Counted from the first letter of the stretch, positions 26,098-35,503 are shown. The stretch: 64,000 nucleotides of DNA from an uncultured bacterium (GCA_905215345.1 CAJMPR010000001.1:62001-126000); one strand, 5' to 3'. Made by a program: numbers and translations. Notes: generated by a model from the sequence alone, not told the origin.

Positions 26098-26919
26098 ATG
26101 GCTATGAATTATGAGGGAATCATGTATTTCCCGTTAAACGTGAGTTTCTTTGAAGATGCACCCATAGAATTGGTGGATGCCAAGTATGGATTGGCAGGAG
26201 TGGCAGCTATTATGAAACTGTTATGCAAGTTACACAAGGAAAAAGGATATTATCTGCTATGGGACAAAGAGCAATGCACGCTCTTTGCGCACAAAACAGG
26301 AATTGAAGAGAGCAAGATGGAGAAGATTGTGGAAATCCTGATAGAAAAAGGATTCTTCAATGCCCAATGCTATGCAGGACAACAAGTACTGACCTCCGAA
26401 AACATACAGAAGATATGGCTGGAAGCTACAAAAAGGAGAAAAAGGGACTTGAAAGCCCTGCCCTATCTGCTTGAAAGCTGCATACCCGATACGGAAACAG
26501 GGGTGGCTAACACGGAAAGGGCTATTTCCCATACAGGGAACTGCATGCAAAAAGCAGGGAATTGTATACAGTCTGCAAACATTTCACCCGAAAATGCAGA
26601 CTATTCGGAACAAAGTAAAGTAAATAAGATAAAAGCAGTTAAGGAGGAAGAAAGTCCTGAGGAGAATTCTTTCCTGATACCGCCGGGATATGCCTACAAC
26701 AAACAGACGCACAACTATGACGGCCTTATCTTCACTTTGAAACAAATGCGCATTACCAATCCGGGAGAGGTGAACGCCATCCTCAGGCTGTCAGATTACG
26801 GAAGACTGAAAGGCTATGTATGGCAGGTGATACATTCCACACGGTGGAACGAAATTGTAGCCAAAGGTAAATATCTTGTAGCTGCGCTGGCTAAAGAAAA
26901 AAGGAAAGCAGGAAGTTAA
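26098..26919 (+). CDS. DUF4373 (Lin1244/Lin1753-type) replisome-organiser-like protein
   Basis: The 273-residue protein has a DUF4373 N-terminal domain (about 1-105: YFPLNVSFFEDAPIELVDAK, then GVAAIMKLLCKLHKEKGYY). This is a winged-helix-type region related to phage replisome organisers and DnaD-like proteins. A charged, variable linker and a C-terminal helical part (about 200-265) follow. In Bacteroides such genes occur in prophages and beside capsule loci. Its stop codon lies inside the first of five GAAGTTAAC repeats, reminiscent of replication initiators whose origin lies in or beside their gene. A role in initiating replication here is inference. MAMN offers starts at 26098 or 26104. Confidence 0.72.
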   Translation: MAMNYEGIMYFPLNVSFFEDAPIELVDAKYGLAGVAAIMKLLCKLHKEKGYYLLWDKEQCTLFAHKTGIEESKMEKIVEILIEKGFFNAQCYAGQQVLTSENIQKIWLEATKRRKRDLKALPYLLESCIPDTETGVANTERAISHTGNCMQKAGNCIQSANISPENADYSEQSKVNKIKAVKEEESPEENSFLIPPGYAYNKQTHNYDGLIFTLKQMRITNPGEVNAILRLSDYGRLKGYVWQVIHSTRWNEIVAKGKYLVAALAKEKRKAGS

Positions 26920-27011
26920 CTTTATGGCAGGAAAGAAGTTAACAGAACAGGGGTAAAGAAGTTAACTAAGTACGGACTAAAAGGTTAACTTCTTACAACG
27001 ACGAAGTTAAC
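26912..27011. repeat. Iteron-like cluster of five GAAGTTAAC repeats
   Basis: GAAGTTAAC occurs at 26912-26920, 26935-26943, 26958-26966 and 27003-27011, and inverted at 26984-26992. The first three are direct repeats spaced exactly 23 bases apart (about two helical turns). Copies 2 and 3 are preceded by AAA. The array starts in the DUF4373 stop codon and ends just before the GH25 stop. The layout resembles an iteron origin or the operator array of a replication protein. Confidence 0.7.
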
Positions 27012-27033
27012 TTACCGATAAATGGATAATATA

Positions 27034-27885
27034 TCAGGGCAATGTCATCCCCAGCAGTTCCTCCAAAGTACCGTTGAAAACATTCAGGTCTACCTCTTCT
27101 TCAATACCGGGAACATTGCCCACATCGGTATGTTGCCAGAAATGCCACTTACCTTCATACTTCACAGAATCAACGTAATAATGGGCTATCCAGTATGGAT
27201 AAGTATTGAAAATAGAATCGTTGAGATAACGTTTCTTGAACTTATAGGAAGTATAGAGAATCGGTTTTACGCCATAATGTGCCTCTACCCTATCGAGCCA
27301 TGTTTTAACGGCGGTTCTCAATTCTTGTGGGGACTTCTTTCCGGTAGTTTCCACATCGAGTACAGGTGGAAGATCACCTTTGGTAAGTTGAACGGTACGG
27401 ATAAAGAAATCAGCTTGCTTACAGGCATCCGTTTGGGGAAGAAAATAATGATAAGCGCCACGGACAAAACCATGTTTGCCTGCCTGCTCGAAGTTTTGGG
27501 TAAAAGTTTCATCTCCATGATCACCGCCTTCGGTAGCTTTCATAAAAATGAAATGAATGGGAAATTTAGTGTCTTTGTTATGAAGCAGTTTTTTCCAGTC
27601 AATATCACCTTGATAATGGGAAATATCGATACCATGTACTTCATAATCACATGGCATACACACACCATAACCTTTCAACCCATAGCAGGGTTTCCAGCGA
27701 TAAGCATAAGGACGGATAAAGAACCAATAGAACCCGGCAGCAAATACAACGATAATACAAAGCGCTAACAGATTACGCAACCATACAGGCATGGTGTGAA
27801 TCCGGGTATTCTTTTTCTTATGGGAAGAGGAACGGCGGGATGCAGTTTTTTTACGACGGGAAGTTGTATTGGTTTTAGCAGACAT
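27034..27885 (-). CDS. GH25 lysozyme-like muramidase, membrane-anchored
   Basis: The 283-residue protein cleaves the MurNAc-GlcNAc bonds of peptidoglycan. The first 30 residues are very rich in Lys, Arg and Ser. One transmembrane helix (about 36-58) would anchor it in the inner membrane with the enzyme outside. The GH25 domain starts at VHGIDISHYQGDIDW, and the catalytic DxE lies in PPVLDVETTG. FMKATEGG and the terminal QHTDVG and EVDLNVFNG blocks complete the fold. It is convergent with the DUF4373/iteron unit. It could be a housekeeping remodelling enzyme or a phage-derived lysozyme. Confidence 0.88.
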   Translation of the reverse strand: MSAKTNTTSRRKKTASRRSSSHKKKNTRIHTMPVWLRNLLALCIIVVFAAGFYWFFIRPYAYRWKPCYGLKGYGVCMPCDYEVHGIDISHYQGDIDWKKLLHNKDTKFPIHFIFMKATEGGDHGDETFTQNFEQAGKHGFVRGAYHYFLPQTDACKQADFFIRTVQLTKGDLPPVLDVETTGKKSPQELRTAVKTWLDRVEAHYGVKPILYTSYKFKKRYLNDSIFNTYPYWIAHYYVDSVKYEGKWHFWQHTDVGNVPGIEEEVDLNVFNGTLEELLGMTLP

Positions 27886-27894
27886 GCAGAGTTA

Positions 27895-28041
27895 AAACAC
27901 GAAGGATGAAAAATGAAGGATAAAATATAAAGGATAAAGGATAAAGTGTAAAGTATGAAGTATAAAGTTGTACTTACCATACTTCACATTTTATACTTCA
28001 TCTCTTACCCTTCATACTTCATCCTTCATACTTTATACTTA
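27895..28041. repeat. Low-complexity hairpin region between lysozyme and pfp
   Basis: Short units such as AAGGATAAA and AAGTATGAAG are repeated on the left and answered by complementary CTTCATAC and CCTTCATAC units on the right, giving a long imperfect hairpin. It separates two leftward genes and may act as a terminator for pfp. Confidence 0.55.
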
Positions 28042-28043
28042 AA

Positions 28044-29690
28044 TTACTTACCTTGTTCCAGTTGCAAAGTCTTGGTAGGTTGGTCGCATACTTCCGTAGG
28101 ACCGAAGTACTGTATAGGACCCGGATATACATAAGCTGTTTCCTTTGCCCATTCGTCGCGCTGAGCAGCAAATGCCTTGAAAGGAGCACCATCCAATTTC
28201 ACCAAAGCTTTCTGTATAACCGGTTTCATTTCGCCGTGACGACGTTCCATATTCATCATCATCGTGATAGGTACACCACCTGCAATCCATTCTTCAGCAG
28301 GAGCAGTAGTGTTACGTACAGAAGACATATAACCGGTCTTTCCGTTGGCAATCAGTGCAGAAGCTGCATAACCCAAAGAGTAGCAGTAGTCAGCATCAAA
28401 GTTAGACGGAGCAGCGCAACGTCCTTCATAACCGAAGAAATGATGCTGTGCAGCAAACTTACCTACAAACTTGCCTTCTTCTTTCCATTGTACCAACTTG
28501 GTAGCCACCATTTCGGACAACAGTTTCTCTGTTTCGATCAAAGATACCTGTACGTTTCCGTGAGGGTCACGATCCAAAGACAACTGGCGTGCAACACCTT
28601 CGGGAAGACTTGCATAAATAGCAGCATTTTCCGGAGAAAGTTTGCGAATGATATAGTCACGTTGGTGTGATTTCTTAATTTGAGAGAATTCTTCGGCATT
28701 AGCAGCGAGGAAGTCGTTCAGCTCAGAAATCAGACGTTTCATAGCCGGAATAAACTCAACCAAACCTTCGGGGATAAGAACAGTACCGAAATTGTTACCT
28801 CGTGCGGCACGTTCGGCAACTACCTTAGCAATGCTGGTTACGATATCGTCCAAAGACATATCTTTAGCCTCAACCTCTTCTGAAATGATACAGATATTAG
28901 GTTGTACCTGCAATGCACATTCCAAAGCGATGTGAGAAGCAGAACGTCCCATCAATTTAATGAAGTGCCAGTATTTACGTGCTGAATTACAGTCACGTTG
29001 AATATTACCGATTACTTCAGAATAAGTCTTACAAGCTGTATCGAAACCGAAAGATGTTTCAATCATTTCGTTCTTCAAATCACCGTCGATGGTTTTTGGG
29101 CAACCGATTACCTGTACACCACAATTCTTGGCAGCATAATACTCGGCCAATACACAGGCATTTGTATTAGAGTCGTCACCACCAATGATTACCAGTGCTT
29201 TGATATTCAATTCTTTCAAAATTTCAAGACCTTTATCAAACTGTTCTTTTGTTTCCAGTTTCGTACGACCTGAGCCGATAATATCAAAACCACCCGTGTT
29301 ACGATATTCGTCAATGATATCGGCAGTCAATTCCATATAATTATGGTCTACCAAACCACCGGGGCCAAGGATAAAACCATACAGTTTGCTGTCCTTGTTC
29401 AACTTCTTGATACCGTCAAAGATACCCGAAATTACATTGTGACCGCCAGGAGCCTGACCACCGGAAAGGATAACACCCACATTCACAGCAGGGAAGTTAG
29501 TAGCTTCACCGGTAGTTTCAAACTTAATCAAAGGCATTCCGTACGTGTTAGGGAACAGTTTTTTGATTTCTTCCTGGTCTGCTACAGACTGAGTAGCTGC
29601 ACCTGCTACTGCTTTCACAGTACCTTTCAGCGCTTTCGGAAGTTTGGGCTGGTAAGCAGCCCTTGCAATTTGTAATGCACTTTTAGTCAT
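28044..29690 (-). CDS. pfp: PPi-dependent 6-phosphofructokinase, long form
   Basis: The 548-residue enzyme phosphorylates fructose-6-phosphate with pyrophosphate, reversibly, in glycolysis. NVGVILSGGQAPGGHNVISG is the N-terminal phosphate-binding region. The catalytic site motif is CPKTIDGDL, the TIDGD form with Asp/Lys typical of PPi rather than ATP use, and IGGDDSNTNA replaces the ATP-type GGDGS. KLMGRSASHIALECALQ and the substrate-binding YEGRCAAPSNFD are also clear. Length matches the long PFP clade of plants and Bacteroidetes. It is monocistronic. Confidence 0.94.
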   Translation of the reverse strand: MTKSALQIARAAYQPKLPKALKGTVKAVAGAATQSVADQEEIKKLFPNTYGMPLIKFETTGEATNFPAVNVGVILSGGQAPGGHNVISGIFDGIKKLNKDSKLYGFILGPGGLVDHNYMELTADIIDEYRNTGGFDIIGSGRTKLETKEQFDKGLEILKELNIKALVIIGGDDSNTNACVLAEYYAAKNCGVQVIGCPKTIDGDLKNEMIETSFGFDTACKTYSEVIGNIQRDCNSARKYWHFIKLMGRSASHIALECALQVQPNICIISEEVEAKDMSLDDIVTSIAKVVAERAARGNNFGTVLIPEGLVEFIPAMKRLISELNDFLAANAEEFSQIKKSHQRDYIIRKLSPENAAIYASLPEGVARQLSLDRDPHGNVQVSLIETEKLLSEMVATKLVQWKEEGKFVGKFAAQHHFFGYEGRCAAPSNFDADYCYSLGYAASALIANGKTGYMSSVRNTTAPAEEWIAGGVPITMMMNMERRHGEMKPVIQKALVKLDGAPFKAFAAQRDEWAKETAYVYPGPIQYFGPTEVCDQPTKTLQLEQGK

Positions 29691-30102
29691 TTCTCTTAAT
29701 TATTTAAAGGTGTTAATGTTCTTTTTTAGTAAACAAGAGAACGAGGAAACAAGGATACGAGGAAGAATGTGACTAATCTATCACCCTTGTCAACTCGTTA
29801 ACTCAAACCCTGTCAACTGAAACTCTGCTTTAAAAGCGTCGCAAATTTCGTCTTTTTTCAGAAGAAATGCAAACAGCTACCGAGAATAATGTGCAAAATA
29901 AGCAATTATCACTTTTTATTTTTAAATTTAAAGTAAAGAAGAGTGATTCTCCGAATTATTGTATTACCTTTGTTCCAAGAGTTTGAGTTATGAATTGTTA
30001 TCGTATAGTTCTTCGTTTAATATACAATTATTATTAAGCAGTTCTTTTCTTTAATTATCCTCCTCACTCCTAATTTATTATTTATTAAAATTTTATTTTA
30101 AA
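29691..30102. other. Divergent intergenic region, 412 bases
   Basis: This gap holds the leader of pfp, a repeat-like block with GAACGAGGAAACAAGG and CTTGTCAACTCG units at about 29740-29810, and a -7 element (TACCTTTG) at 29965-29972. The RRM-protein mRNA would have an AU-rich 5' leader of about 120 bases. The repeat block resembles the palindrome inside mfd (50929-51013). No gene or structural RNA was recognised. Confidence 0.6.
29965..29972 (+). promoter_or_regulatory. -7 element of the RRM-protein gene
   Basis: TACCTTTG fits TAnnTTTG; no matching TTTG box at 19-21 bases. It implies a leader of about 120 bases. Confidence 0.5.
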
Positions 30103-30405
30103 ATGAACATTTACATTTCAGGTTTGAATTTCAGCACAACTGAAGCTGATTTGAACGATTTATTTGCAGAGTATGGAGAAGTTTCTTCTACTAAAGTTAT
30201 TTTAGACAGAGAAACCGGAAGATCAAGAGGATTTGCTTTTGTAGAAATGCCCGATGACGCAGCTGGTCAAAAAGCTATCGACGAACTTAACGGTGCAGAA
30301 TTTGATCACAAGACCATTTCAGTAAACGTTGCACGCCCAAGAGAAGAAAGACCTTCAAACGGCGGTAACCGCGGAAGAGGCGGTTATAACTCCAGAAGAT
30401 ATTAA
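30103..30405 (+). CDS. RRM-domain RNA-binding protein
   Basis: The 100-residue protein is a single RNA-recognition motif with RNP2 (IYISGLNF) at residues 3-10 and RNP1 (RGFAFVEM) near residues 46-53. A short arginine/glycine tail (GGNRGRGGYNSRR) follows. Such single-RRM proteins are abundant in Bacteroides, where they bind mRNA and sRNA, probably in the role Hfq plays elsewhere. It is followed by a very strong terminator and then by a cold-shock-domain gene. The long AU-rich leader suggests post-transcriptional or temperature-linked control, but that is inference. Confidence 0.9.
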   Translation: MNIYISGLNFSTTEADLNDLFAEYGEVSSTKVILDRETGRSRGFAFVEMPDDAAGQKAIDELNGAEFDHKTISVNVARPREERPSNGGNRGRGGYNSRRY

Positions 30406-30419
30406 TATTCTTAATAACA

Positions 30420-30450
30420 AAAGAGGAGGTACTTAATTACCTCCTCTTTT
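30420..30450 (+). terminator. Terminator after the RRM-protein gene
   Basis: GAGGAGGTA pairs perfectly with TACCTCCTC around a 6-base loop and is followed by TTTT. Some read-through would reach the cold-shock gene 23 bases later. Confidence 0.88.
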
Positions 30451-30472
30451 CATATAAATAAATTAAAAATAC

Positions 30473-30919
30473 ATGGCTAAATCCGTAACCGCAGACAAGC
30501 GTGAAAACGAAAAGAAAAGACTCGCCAAACGAGCTGAAAAACTAAAGAAAAAAGAAGAAAAGAAATTATCCGGTAAAGGAAACTTCGACGATATGATAGC
30601 TTATGTCGACGAAAATGGTATGATTACTTCCACCCCACCGGAAGTGAATCTAAAAAAAGAAGAGATAAAGCTGGAAGAAATACTCATATCAACCCCAAAG
30701 AAAGAAGATGAAGGCCCCATTATCCGTAGAGGACGAGTGGAATACTTCAATGACTCCAAAGGTTTCGGTTTTATTAAAGACCTGTCAGGAGTTGAAAAAT
30801 ACTTTTTCCATATTAATAATGTGTTGACTGACATCACTGAAAATAATATCGTTACATTCGACCTTGAACGTGGTCCGAAAGGTATGAATGCAGTAAATGT
30901 CAAGAAGGAAGTGCAATAG
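30473..30919 (+). CDS. Cold-shock-domain protein with charged N-terminal extension
   Basis: The 148-residue protein has a highly charged Lys/Glu-rich N terminus (about 1-80) followed by a cold-shock domain (about 84-148). RGRVEYFNDSKGFGFIKD carries the RNP1-like aromatic patch and KYFFHINNV the RNP2-like one. It should bind single-stranded RNA or DNA in the cytoplasm. It is twice the length of classical Csp because of the extension. Next to the RRM gene it forms a small RNA-binding cluster. Confidence 0.87.
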   Translation: MAKSVTADKRENEKKRLAKRAEKLKKKEEKKLSGKGNFDDMIAYVDENGMITSTPPEVNLKKEEIKLEEILISTPKKEDEGPIIRRGRVEYFNDSKGFGFIKDLSGVEKYFFHINNVLTDITENNIVTFDLERGPKGMNAVNVKKEVQ

Positions 30920-30928
30920 TAGGGTGAT

Positions 30929-31004
30929 AAAGTGGTAAAGTGATAGCGTGGTATTCGTCTGTCACCACCACGCAATCACATTCACATCCTCACTTTACCA
31001 CTTT
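30929..31004. repeat. Bidirectional hairpin overlapping the 3' end of the efflux operon
   Basis: AAAGTGGTAAAGTGA (30929-30943) is exactly repeated in inverse at 30990-31004, where it encodes the last codons and stop of the outer-membrane efflux gene. A smaller GCGTGG/CCACGC stem lies in the loop. It separates convergent genes and may terminate both. Confidence 0.65.
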
Positions 31005-32381
31005 ATTTTCAATCTGCCACCCGCCTCCCAAGGCTTTATATACATTTACCACTGCTATCAATTCATCGCGAATAGCATTGCTGACGCCTATCTGGGCATC
31101 AAAATAACCACGTTGGGCATCAAGTACGTCCATGTAATTGATAACGCCATTAATATATTGCAGTTGTGCCAAGTCTACGTAATTTTTGGCAGAGCGTTCA
31201 AGCTTGGCACGCAACTGATAGACCTCTTTCAACTTATTGAAGTCGACAATGGCATTCTTGGCTTCTTTAAAAGCATTCAAAACCGTTTTTTCATAATTAT
31301 GCACTTCGGCCTCATAAGATGCTTTTTGCGATTTCAAAGCAGCCCGATTCTTTCCCCAATTAAAGAGCGGAGTCAATACCGTACCGCTCAACAAAGAATA
31401 GGGTGATTGCAGAAAGTTGGAAAGTACATCGCTTTCCAAACCAAACTGCCCGGTAAGTGCCAAGCGGGGGAACATATTGGTATATGCTATCTTCACACGT
31501 GCATGTTCCGCTCGGAGTTGTTGTTCGGCTGCACGAATATCAGGACGGCGTTCCAACAAATCAGAAGGCAAGCCTACCGGTAAAGTTTCGGGTACATTCA
31601 GCTCCTGCAAAAAACGGCTTCGTTCAATATGTGTAGGAAATTCGCCTGCCAGAAAAGCAATATCGTTCTCCTTCAAAGAGATACGGCGTTCCAAGTCAGG
31701 AACAAGCGTTGCCGTGCGTGCCAACTCCACCTGTGCCTGCTGATAAGATGTTTCCGAGGTCAATCCACCTTCAAAGCGGATACGTGCCAATCGTACCCCT
31801 TCTTCACGGGCTTTCTGTGTCTGGCGAACAATATTCAGTTCCGTATCAAGCGCCACTAACTCGTAGTAAGCTTGCGCCACTTCGGCCACAATCGTCATGC
31901 GCAAAGCACGTTGAGCTTCTATGCTTTGCAGATAATCGGCAACAGCAGCCACCTTTTTCCAACGCAAATTGCCCCATAAGTCAAGTTCCCATGACAAAAG
32001 AGCTTTTGCTTCATAAGTATTACCTACATCGCGACTATGCCCTCCATAATTTTCAACTTCACGCTCAGCCACCATCTTTCCATTGAGTTGAGGTAATAAG
32101 TTGGCAACGCTGATACGCTTTTGTGCCGCCATCTCTTTGACGCGGGCTGCAGCAATCAGTATATCTTTATTATACTCCAAGGCACGGTCAATCAAATTAC
32201 GCAAAGTATTGTCGGTATAGACGGCTTCCCATTGTTTATCTGCAATACTAACGCTGTCCTGCTTCTGCGTGAGGCTATCAGGTAAGGTCATGTCGGGACG
32301 GACATAACTCTTACCGACTTTACAAGAGGCAAGCATAAATGTACTCAGTAATAAAAGGATATATAACTTAGTTCTTTTCAT
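30990..32381 (-). CDS. RND efflux outer-membrane lipoprotein (OprM/TolC family)
   Basis: The 463-residue protein is the outer-membrane channel of the tripartite pump encoded with the next two genes. A lipobox (LLSTFMLASC, Cys at about residue 20) marks it as a lipoprotein. Two OEP repeats follow, with long coiled-coil helices such as ARVKEMAAQKRISVANLLPQ and the duplicated ERRPDIRAAEQQLRAEHARV, typical of the NodT subgroup. It is the last gene of a leftward operon (membrane-fusion protein, pump, channel), 14 bases after the pump. Its 3' end is copied inverted in the adjacent hairpin. Confidence 0.92.
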   Translation of the reverse strand: MKRTKLYILLLLSTFMLASCKVGKSYVRPDMTLPDSLTQKQDSVSIADKQWEAVYTDNTLRNLIDRALEYNKDILIAAARVKEMAAQKRISVANLLPQLNGKMVAEREVENYGGHSRDVGNTYEAKALLSWELDLWGNLRWKKVAAVADYLQSIEAQRALRMTIVAEVAQAYYELVALDTELNIVRQTQKAREEGVRLARIRFEGGLTSETSYQQAQVELARTATLVPDLERRISLKENDIAFLAGEFPTHIERSRFLQELNVPETLPVGLPSDLLERRPDIRAAEQQLRAEHARVKIAYTNMFPRLALTGQFGLESDVLSNFLQSPYSLLSGTVLTPLFNWGKNRAALKSQKASYEAEVHNYEKTVLNAFKEAKNAIVDFNKLKEVYQLRAKLERSAKNYVDLAQLQYINGVINYMDVLDAQRGYFDAQIGVSNAIRDELIAVVNVYKALGGGWQIENKVVK

Positions 32382-32395
32382 AATTCCATAAATAT

Positions 32396-35300
32396 TTAAT
32401 TCTTGATCTTATGTTGTACTTTCGCCTTTGCCTTATAAATCATCACAAAGAAGAACGGTACAAGCACAATACCGAAAACAATGGCAAATATCATTCCAAA
32501 GAAGACACCCGTACCGATAGCCTGACGGCTTGCAGAACCCGGACCACTTGCCAACACCATAGGAAGCATACCCAATACAAAGGCAAGCGAAGTCATCAAA
32601 ATAGGACGGAAACGGAGTTGAGCCGCATGGATAGCCGACTGCACCAAATCTCCCCCATTATCTACCTGCACCTTCGCAAACTCTACAATAAGGATAGCGT
32701 TCTTCGCTGCAAGACCTACCAACATAACCAATCCTATCTGGAAATAAATATCATTTTCCAAACCACAAACTGCGACTCCTAAATAAGCTCCCAAAGCAGC
32801 TACCGGCAAAGAAAGCAATACGGCAATAGGTACCGTCCAACTTTCGTACTGTGCCGCCAGGAATAGGAAGACGAACAGGAAGACCAAGGTCAGCACCAAT
32901 CCGGTTTGTCCACCGGCTTGCTGCTCCTGATAAGAAAGTCCGCTCCACTCAAGACCGATATTATCGGGCAAATGGTCACGGGCAATCTGCTCCATAATCT
33001 CCATAGCCTGACCGGAACTGTAACCTTGTGCAGCAGAACCACGGATAACGGCAGTAGTAAACATGTTAAAACGTTTGATACTACCCGGTCCGGTGGTATA
33101 AGATGCGTTACCTAAAGAAGTCAACGGTACCATGGCACCATTAGCTGCCTTGACAAAGAATAAATTGATATTATCCTTATGTTCGCGATACGGAGCCTCA
33201 GCCTGGATATATACCTTATATATACGATTGAACATATTAAAATCGTTTACATAAACAGAGCCTGTATAAGCTTTCATTGTAGAAAACACGTCAGCCAGAG
33301 GTACACCCAACATTTTCACCTTGTCACGGTCTACATCGAAATAAAGTTGAGGAATCTCGGACTGCAAAGAAGAAGAAAGACCTGTCAGTGCTTTTTGCTT
33401 TTGTGCATAGTACATCAATGTATCGGCAGCCTGCACCAAATTCTCAAATGTTGCTTCTCCACGTGCCTCAAGCTGCATTTCAAAACCTCCCGAAGTTCCC
33501 AAACCCGGAATTACGGGCGGAGTGGAAAGATAGACTTTACATTCGGGATACTCCTTCAAGTCCTTCTCTACGTTCTCCATAATCTTATCAATGGTGATAC
33601 CTTTACGGTTTTCCCACGGCTTCAGGATAACGGTCAATTCACTACGGGCCTGATTACTACCCACACGCGGACTACTGCCTGTCACATTCTGCACATAGGC
33701 CACGTATGGATTCTGCTCCAGATATTTCACAGCACGGTCGGTTACAGCGCGAGTACGTTCCAAAGTAGCCCCTTCGGGCAATTCCAATTCTATTTTAAAA
33801 TAGCCTTGATCTTCCGTCGGCAAGAAGCTCGTAGGTATCAGCCGGTGAATGATAAAGATAGCAATTAATACCATTCCGAATGTGCTCATCAGACGTTTCG
33901 GATGTTTGATGACACGGCTGATGACACTGATATATTTATGATTACCGATATTTAACCATTCATTGATTTTACGAAAAACGATGTTCTTTTTCTTCCCGCT
34001 ATCCGGTTTCAGGATGAGCGAACACATCACAGGACTCAGCGTTAAAGCCACTACCGTAGAAAGTAATACGGATACAGCAATCGTAATTGTAAACTGGCGG
34101 TATAACTGTCCGGTAATACCGCTCAGGAAACTTACCGGAACAAACACGGCACAAAGTACCAGTGAGGTGGCAATCAAAGCCCCTGCCAATCCGTTCATCG
34201 CTTTCTTGGTTGCTTCATAAGGAGAGAGTTTTTCTGTCTCCATGAGATGCTCCACATTCTCCACCACCACAATGGCATCATCCACCACTATACCGATAGC
34301 GAGAATCAATCCCAGCAAAGTCAGTATGTTCAACGAGAATCCGAAGATAAGCATGAAACCAAAGGTACCAATCAGGGATATAGGTACCGCAACAATCGGA
34401 ATCAACGTGGCACGCCAACTTTGCAGGGAAAGAAACACTACTAATACAACAAGAATTAAGGCTTCAAACAGCGTTTTATAGACTTCATGGATAGACTCTG
34501 ATATATAGGTGGTCATATCAAACGGAATCTCATAACTCATTCCTTCGGGAAAGTTCGCGCTGATTTCTTTCATTGCTTCCTTCACATTCTCCGCTACTTC
34601 CATGGCATTGGCACCGGGAAGCATATAGATACCGAGAACCGCCGCATTCTCACCATTGATACCACTCTCCGTACTATATGAAGAGGCTTCGAGCGACACT
34701 CGCGCCACATCACGGAGACGAATAATGGAACCGTTGGTATTGGCACGGACTACAATGTCTTCAAACTGCTTTACCGAGCTTAAACGTCCCTGGGTAGTAA
34801 TAGGAATGGTTATATCCAACCCCGTTACCGGTTGTTGCCCCAATACTCCGGCAGCAGACTCACGGTTCTGGTCTTTCAGGGCATTTTGCAAATCCTGTAC
34901 GGTCAGTCCGAAGCTTGCCAATTTATCCGGCATCGCCCAAATCTGCATGGCATAGTAACGGCTGCCGATATTGGAAACACGCCCTACACCGGGAATACGA
35001 CGCAAGAGGTCGAGCACGTTGATAGTGGCGAAATTACTCAGATAAATTTCGTCGAACTTCGGGTCACTGGAAGTTAAACAGATGGTCATCAACTGACTGG
35101 GAGCTTGTTTCTCCACCGAGATACCGTTCTGGATAACCTCGGCGGGCAAACGGCTTTCAGCCAGTTTTACACGATTCTGGATTTCTACGGCCGCCAAATC
35201 GGGATCGGCAGATACATCGAACGTTACCGTTGCCGAGAAACCACCGGAATTGGAACTGTTGGACTCCATATATAACATACCCGGAGTACCGTTTATCTCT

Positions 35301-35503
35301 TGTTCGATAGGAGTCGCCACCGCTTGTGAAACAGTCAGCGCGCTTGCTCCGGGATAGGATGCACTGATTTTCACAACAGGCGGTGTTATTTGGGGATATT
35401 GATCTACCGGCAACATAGTCAGCCCGATGATACCGACAATCACAATCACAATCGATATCACCGCCGAAAAGACCGGACGATCTATAAAGAAACTTACTTT
35501 CAT
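32396..35503 (-). CDS. RND multidrug efflux pump, HAE1/AcrB family
   Basis: The 1035-residue inner-membrane proton antiporter begins MKVSFFIDRPVFSAVISIVI, typical of AcrB-like pumps. Twelve helices and two large periplasmic loops fit the length. GIVVDDAIVVVENVEHLM carries the proton-relay Asp-Asp of TM4, and LAAKNAILIVEFA the TM10 Lys-Asn region. The G-rich PGASALTVSQAV lies in the first porter domain. It should export hydrophobic drugs or bile-salt-like compounds with its neighbours. It is separated from the fusion-protein gene by 7 bases. Confidence 0.95.
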   Translation of the reverse strand: MKVSFFIDRPVFSAVISIVIVIVGIIGLTMLPVDQYPQITPPVVKISASYPGASALTVSQAVATPIEQEINGTPGMLYMESNSSNSGGFSATVTFDVSADPDLAAVEIQNRVKLAESRLPAEVIQNGISVEKQAPSQLMTICLTSSDPKFDEIYLSNFATINVLDLLRRIPGVGRVSNIGSRYYAMQIWAMPDKLASFGLTVQDLQNALKDQNRESAAGVLGQQPVTGLDITIPITTQGRLSSVKQFEDIVVRANTNGSIIRLRDVARVSLEASSYSTESGINGENAAVLGIYMLPGANAMEVAENVKEAMKEISANFPEGMSYEIPFDMTTYISESIHEVYKTLFEALILVVLVVFLSLQSWRATLIPIVAVPISLIGTFGFMLIFGFSLNILTLLGLILAIGIVVDDAIVVVENVEHLMETEKLSPYEATKKAMNGLAGALIATSLVLCAVFVPVSFLSGITGQLYRQFTITIAVSVLLSTVVALTLSPVMCSLILKPDSGKKKNIVFRKINEWLNIGNHKYISVISRVIKHPKRLMSTFGMVLIAIFIIHRLIPTSFLPTEDQGYFKIELELPEGATLERTRAVTDRAVKYLEQNPYVAYVQNVTGSSPRVGSNQARSELTVILKPWENRKGITIDKIMENVEKDLKEYPECKVYLSTPPVIPGLGTSGGFEMQLEARGEATFENLVQAADTLMYYAQKQKALTGLSSSLQSEIPQLYFDVDRDKVKMLGVPLADVFSTMKAYTGSVYVNDFNMFNRIYKVYIQAEAPYREHKDNINLFFVKAANGAMVPLTSLGNASYTTGPGSIKRFNMFTTAVIRGSAAQGYSSGQAMEIMEQIARDHLPDNIGLEWSGLSYQEQQAGGQTGLVLTLVFLFVFLFLAAQYESWTVPIAVLLSLPVAALGAYLGVAVCGLENDIYFQIGLVMLVGLAAKNAILIVEFAKVQVDNGGDLVQSAIHAAQLRFRPILMTSLAFVLGMLPMVLASGPGSASRQAIGTGVFFGMIFAIVFGIVLVPFFFVMIYKAKAKVQHKIKN

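Noticed and set aside
26912..27011. CRISPR array
   Set aside because: The repeat unit is only 9 bases with 14-base gaps, one copy is inverted and no cas genes are near; an iteron or operator array fits better.
27022..27768. 248-codon open frame on the plus strand opposite the GH25 lysozyme
   Set aside because: It is fully antisense to a clear GH25 gene and has no recognisable domain; it is a codon shadow.
28053..28670. 205-codon plus-strand frame opposite pfp
   Set aside because: Antisense to a strongly conserved enzyme and without family features.
33179..33868. 229-codon plus-strand frame opposite the RND pump
   Set aside because: Antisense shadow of a conserved pump.
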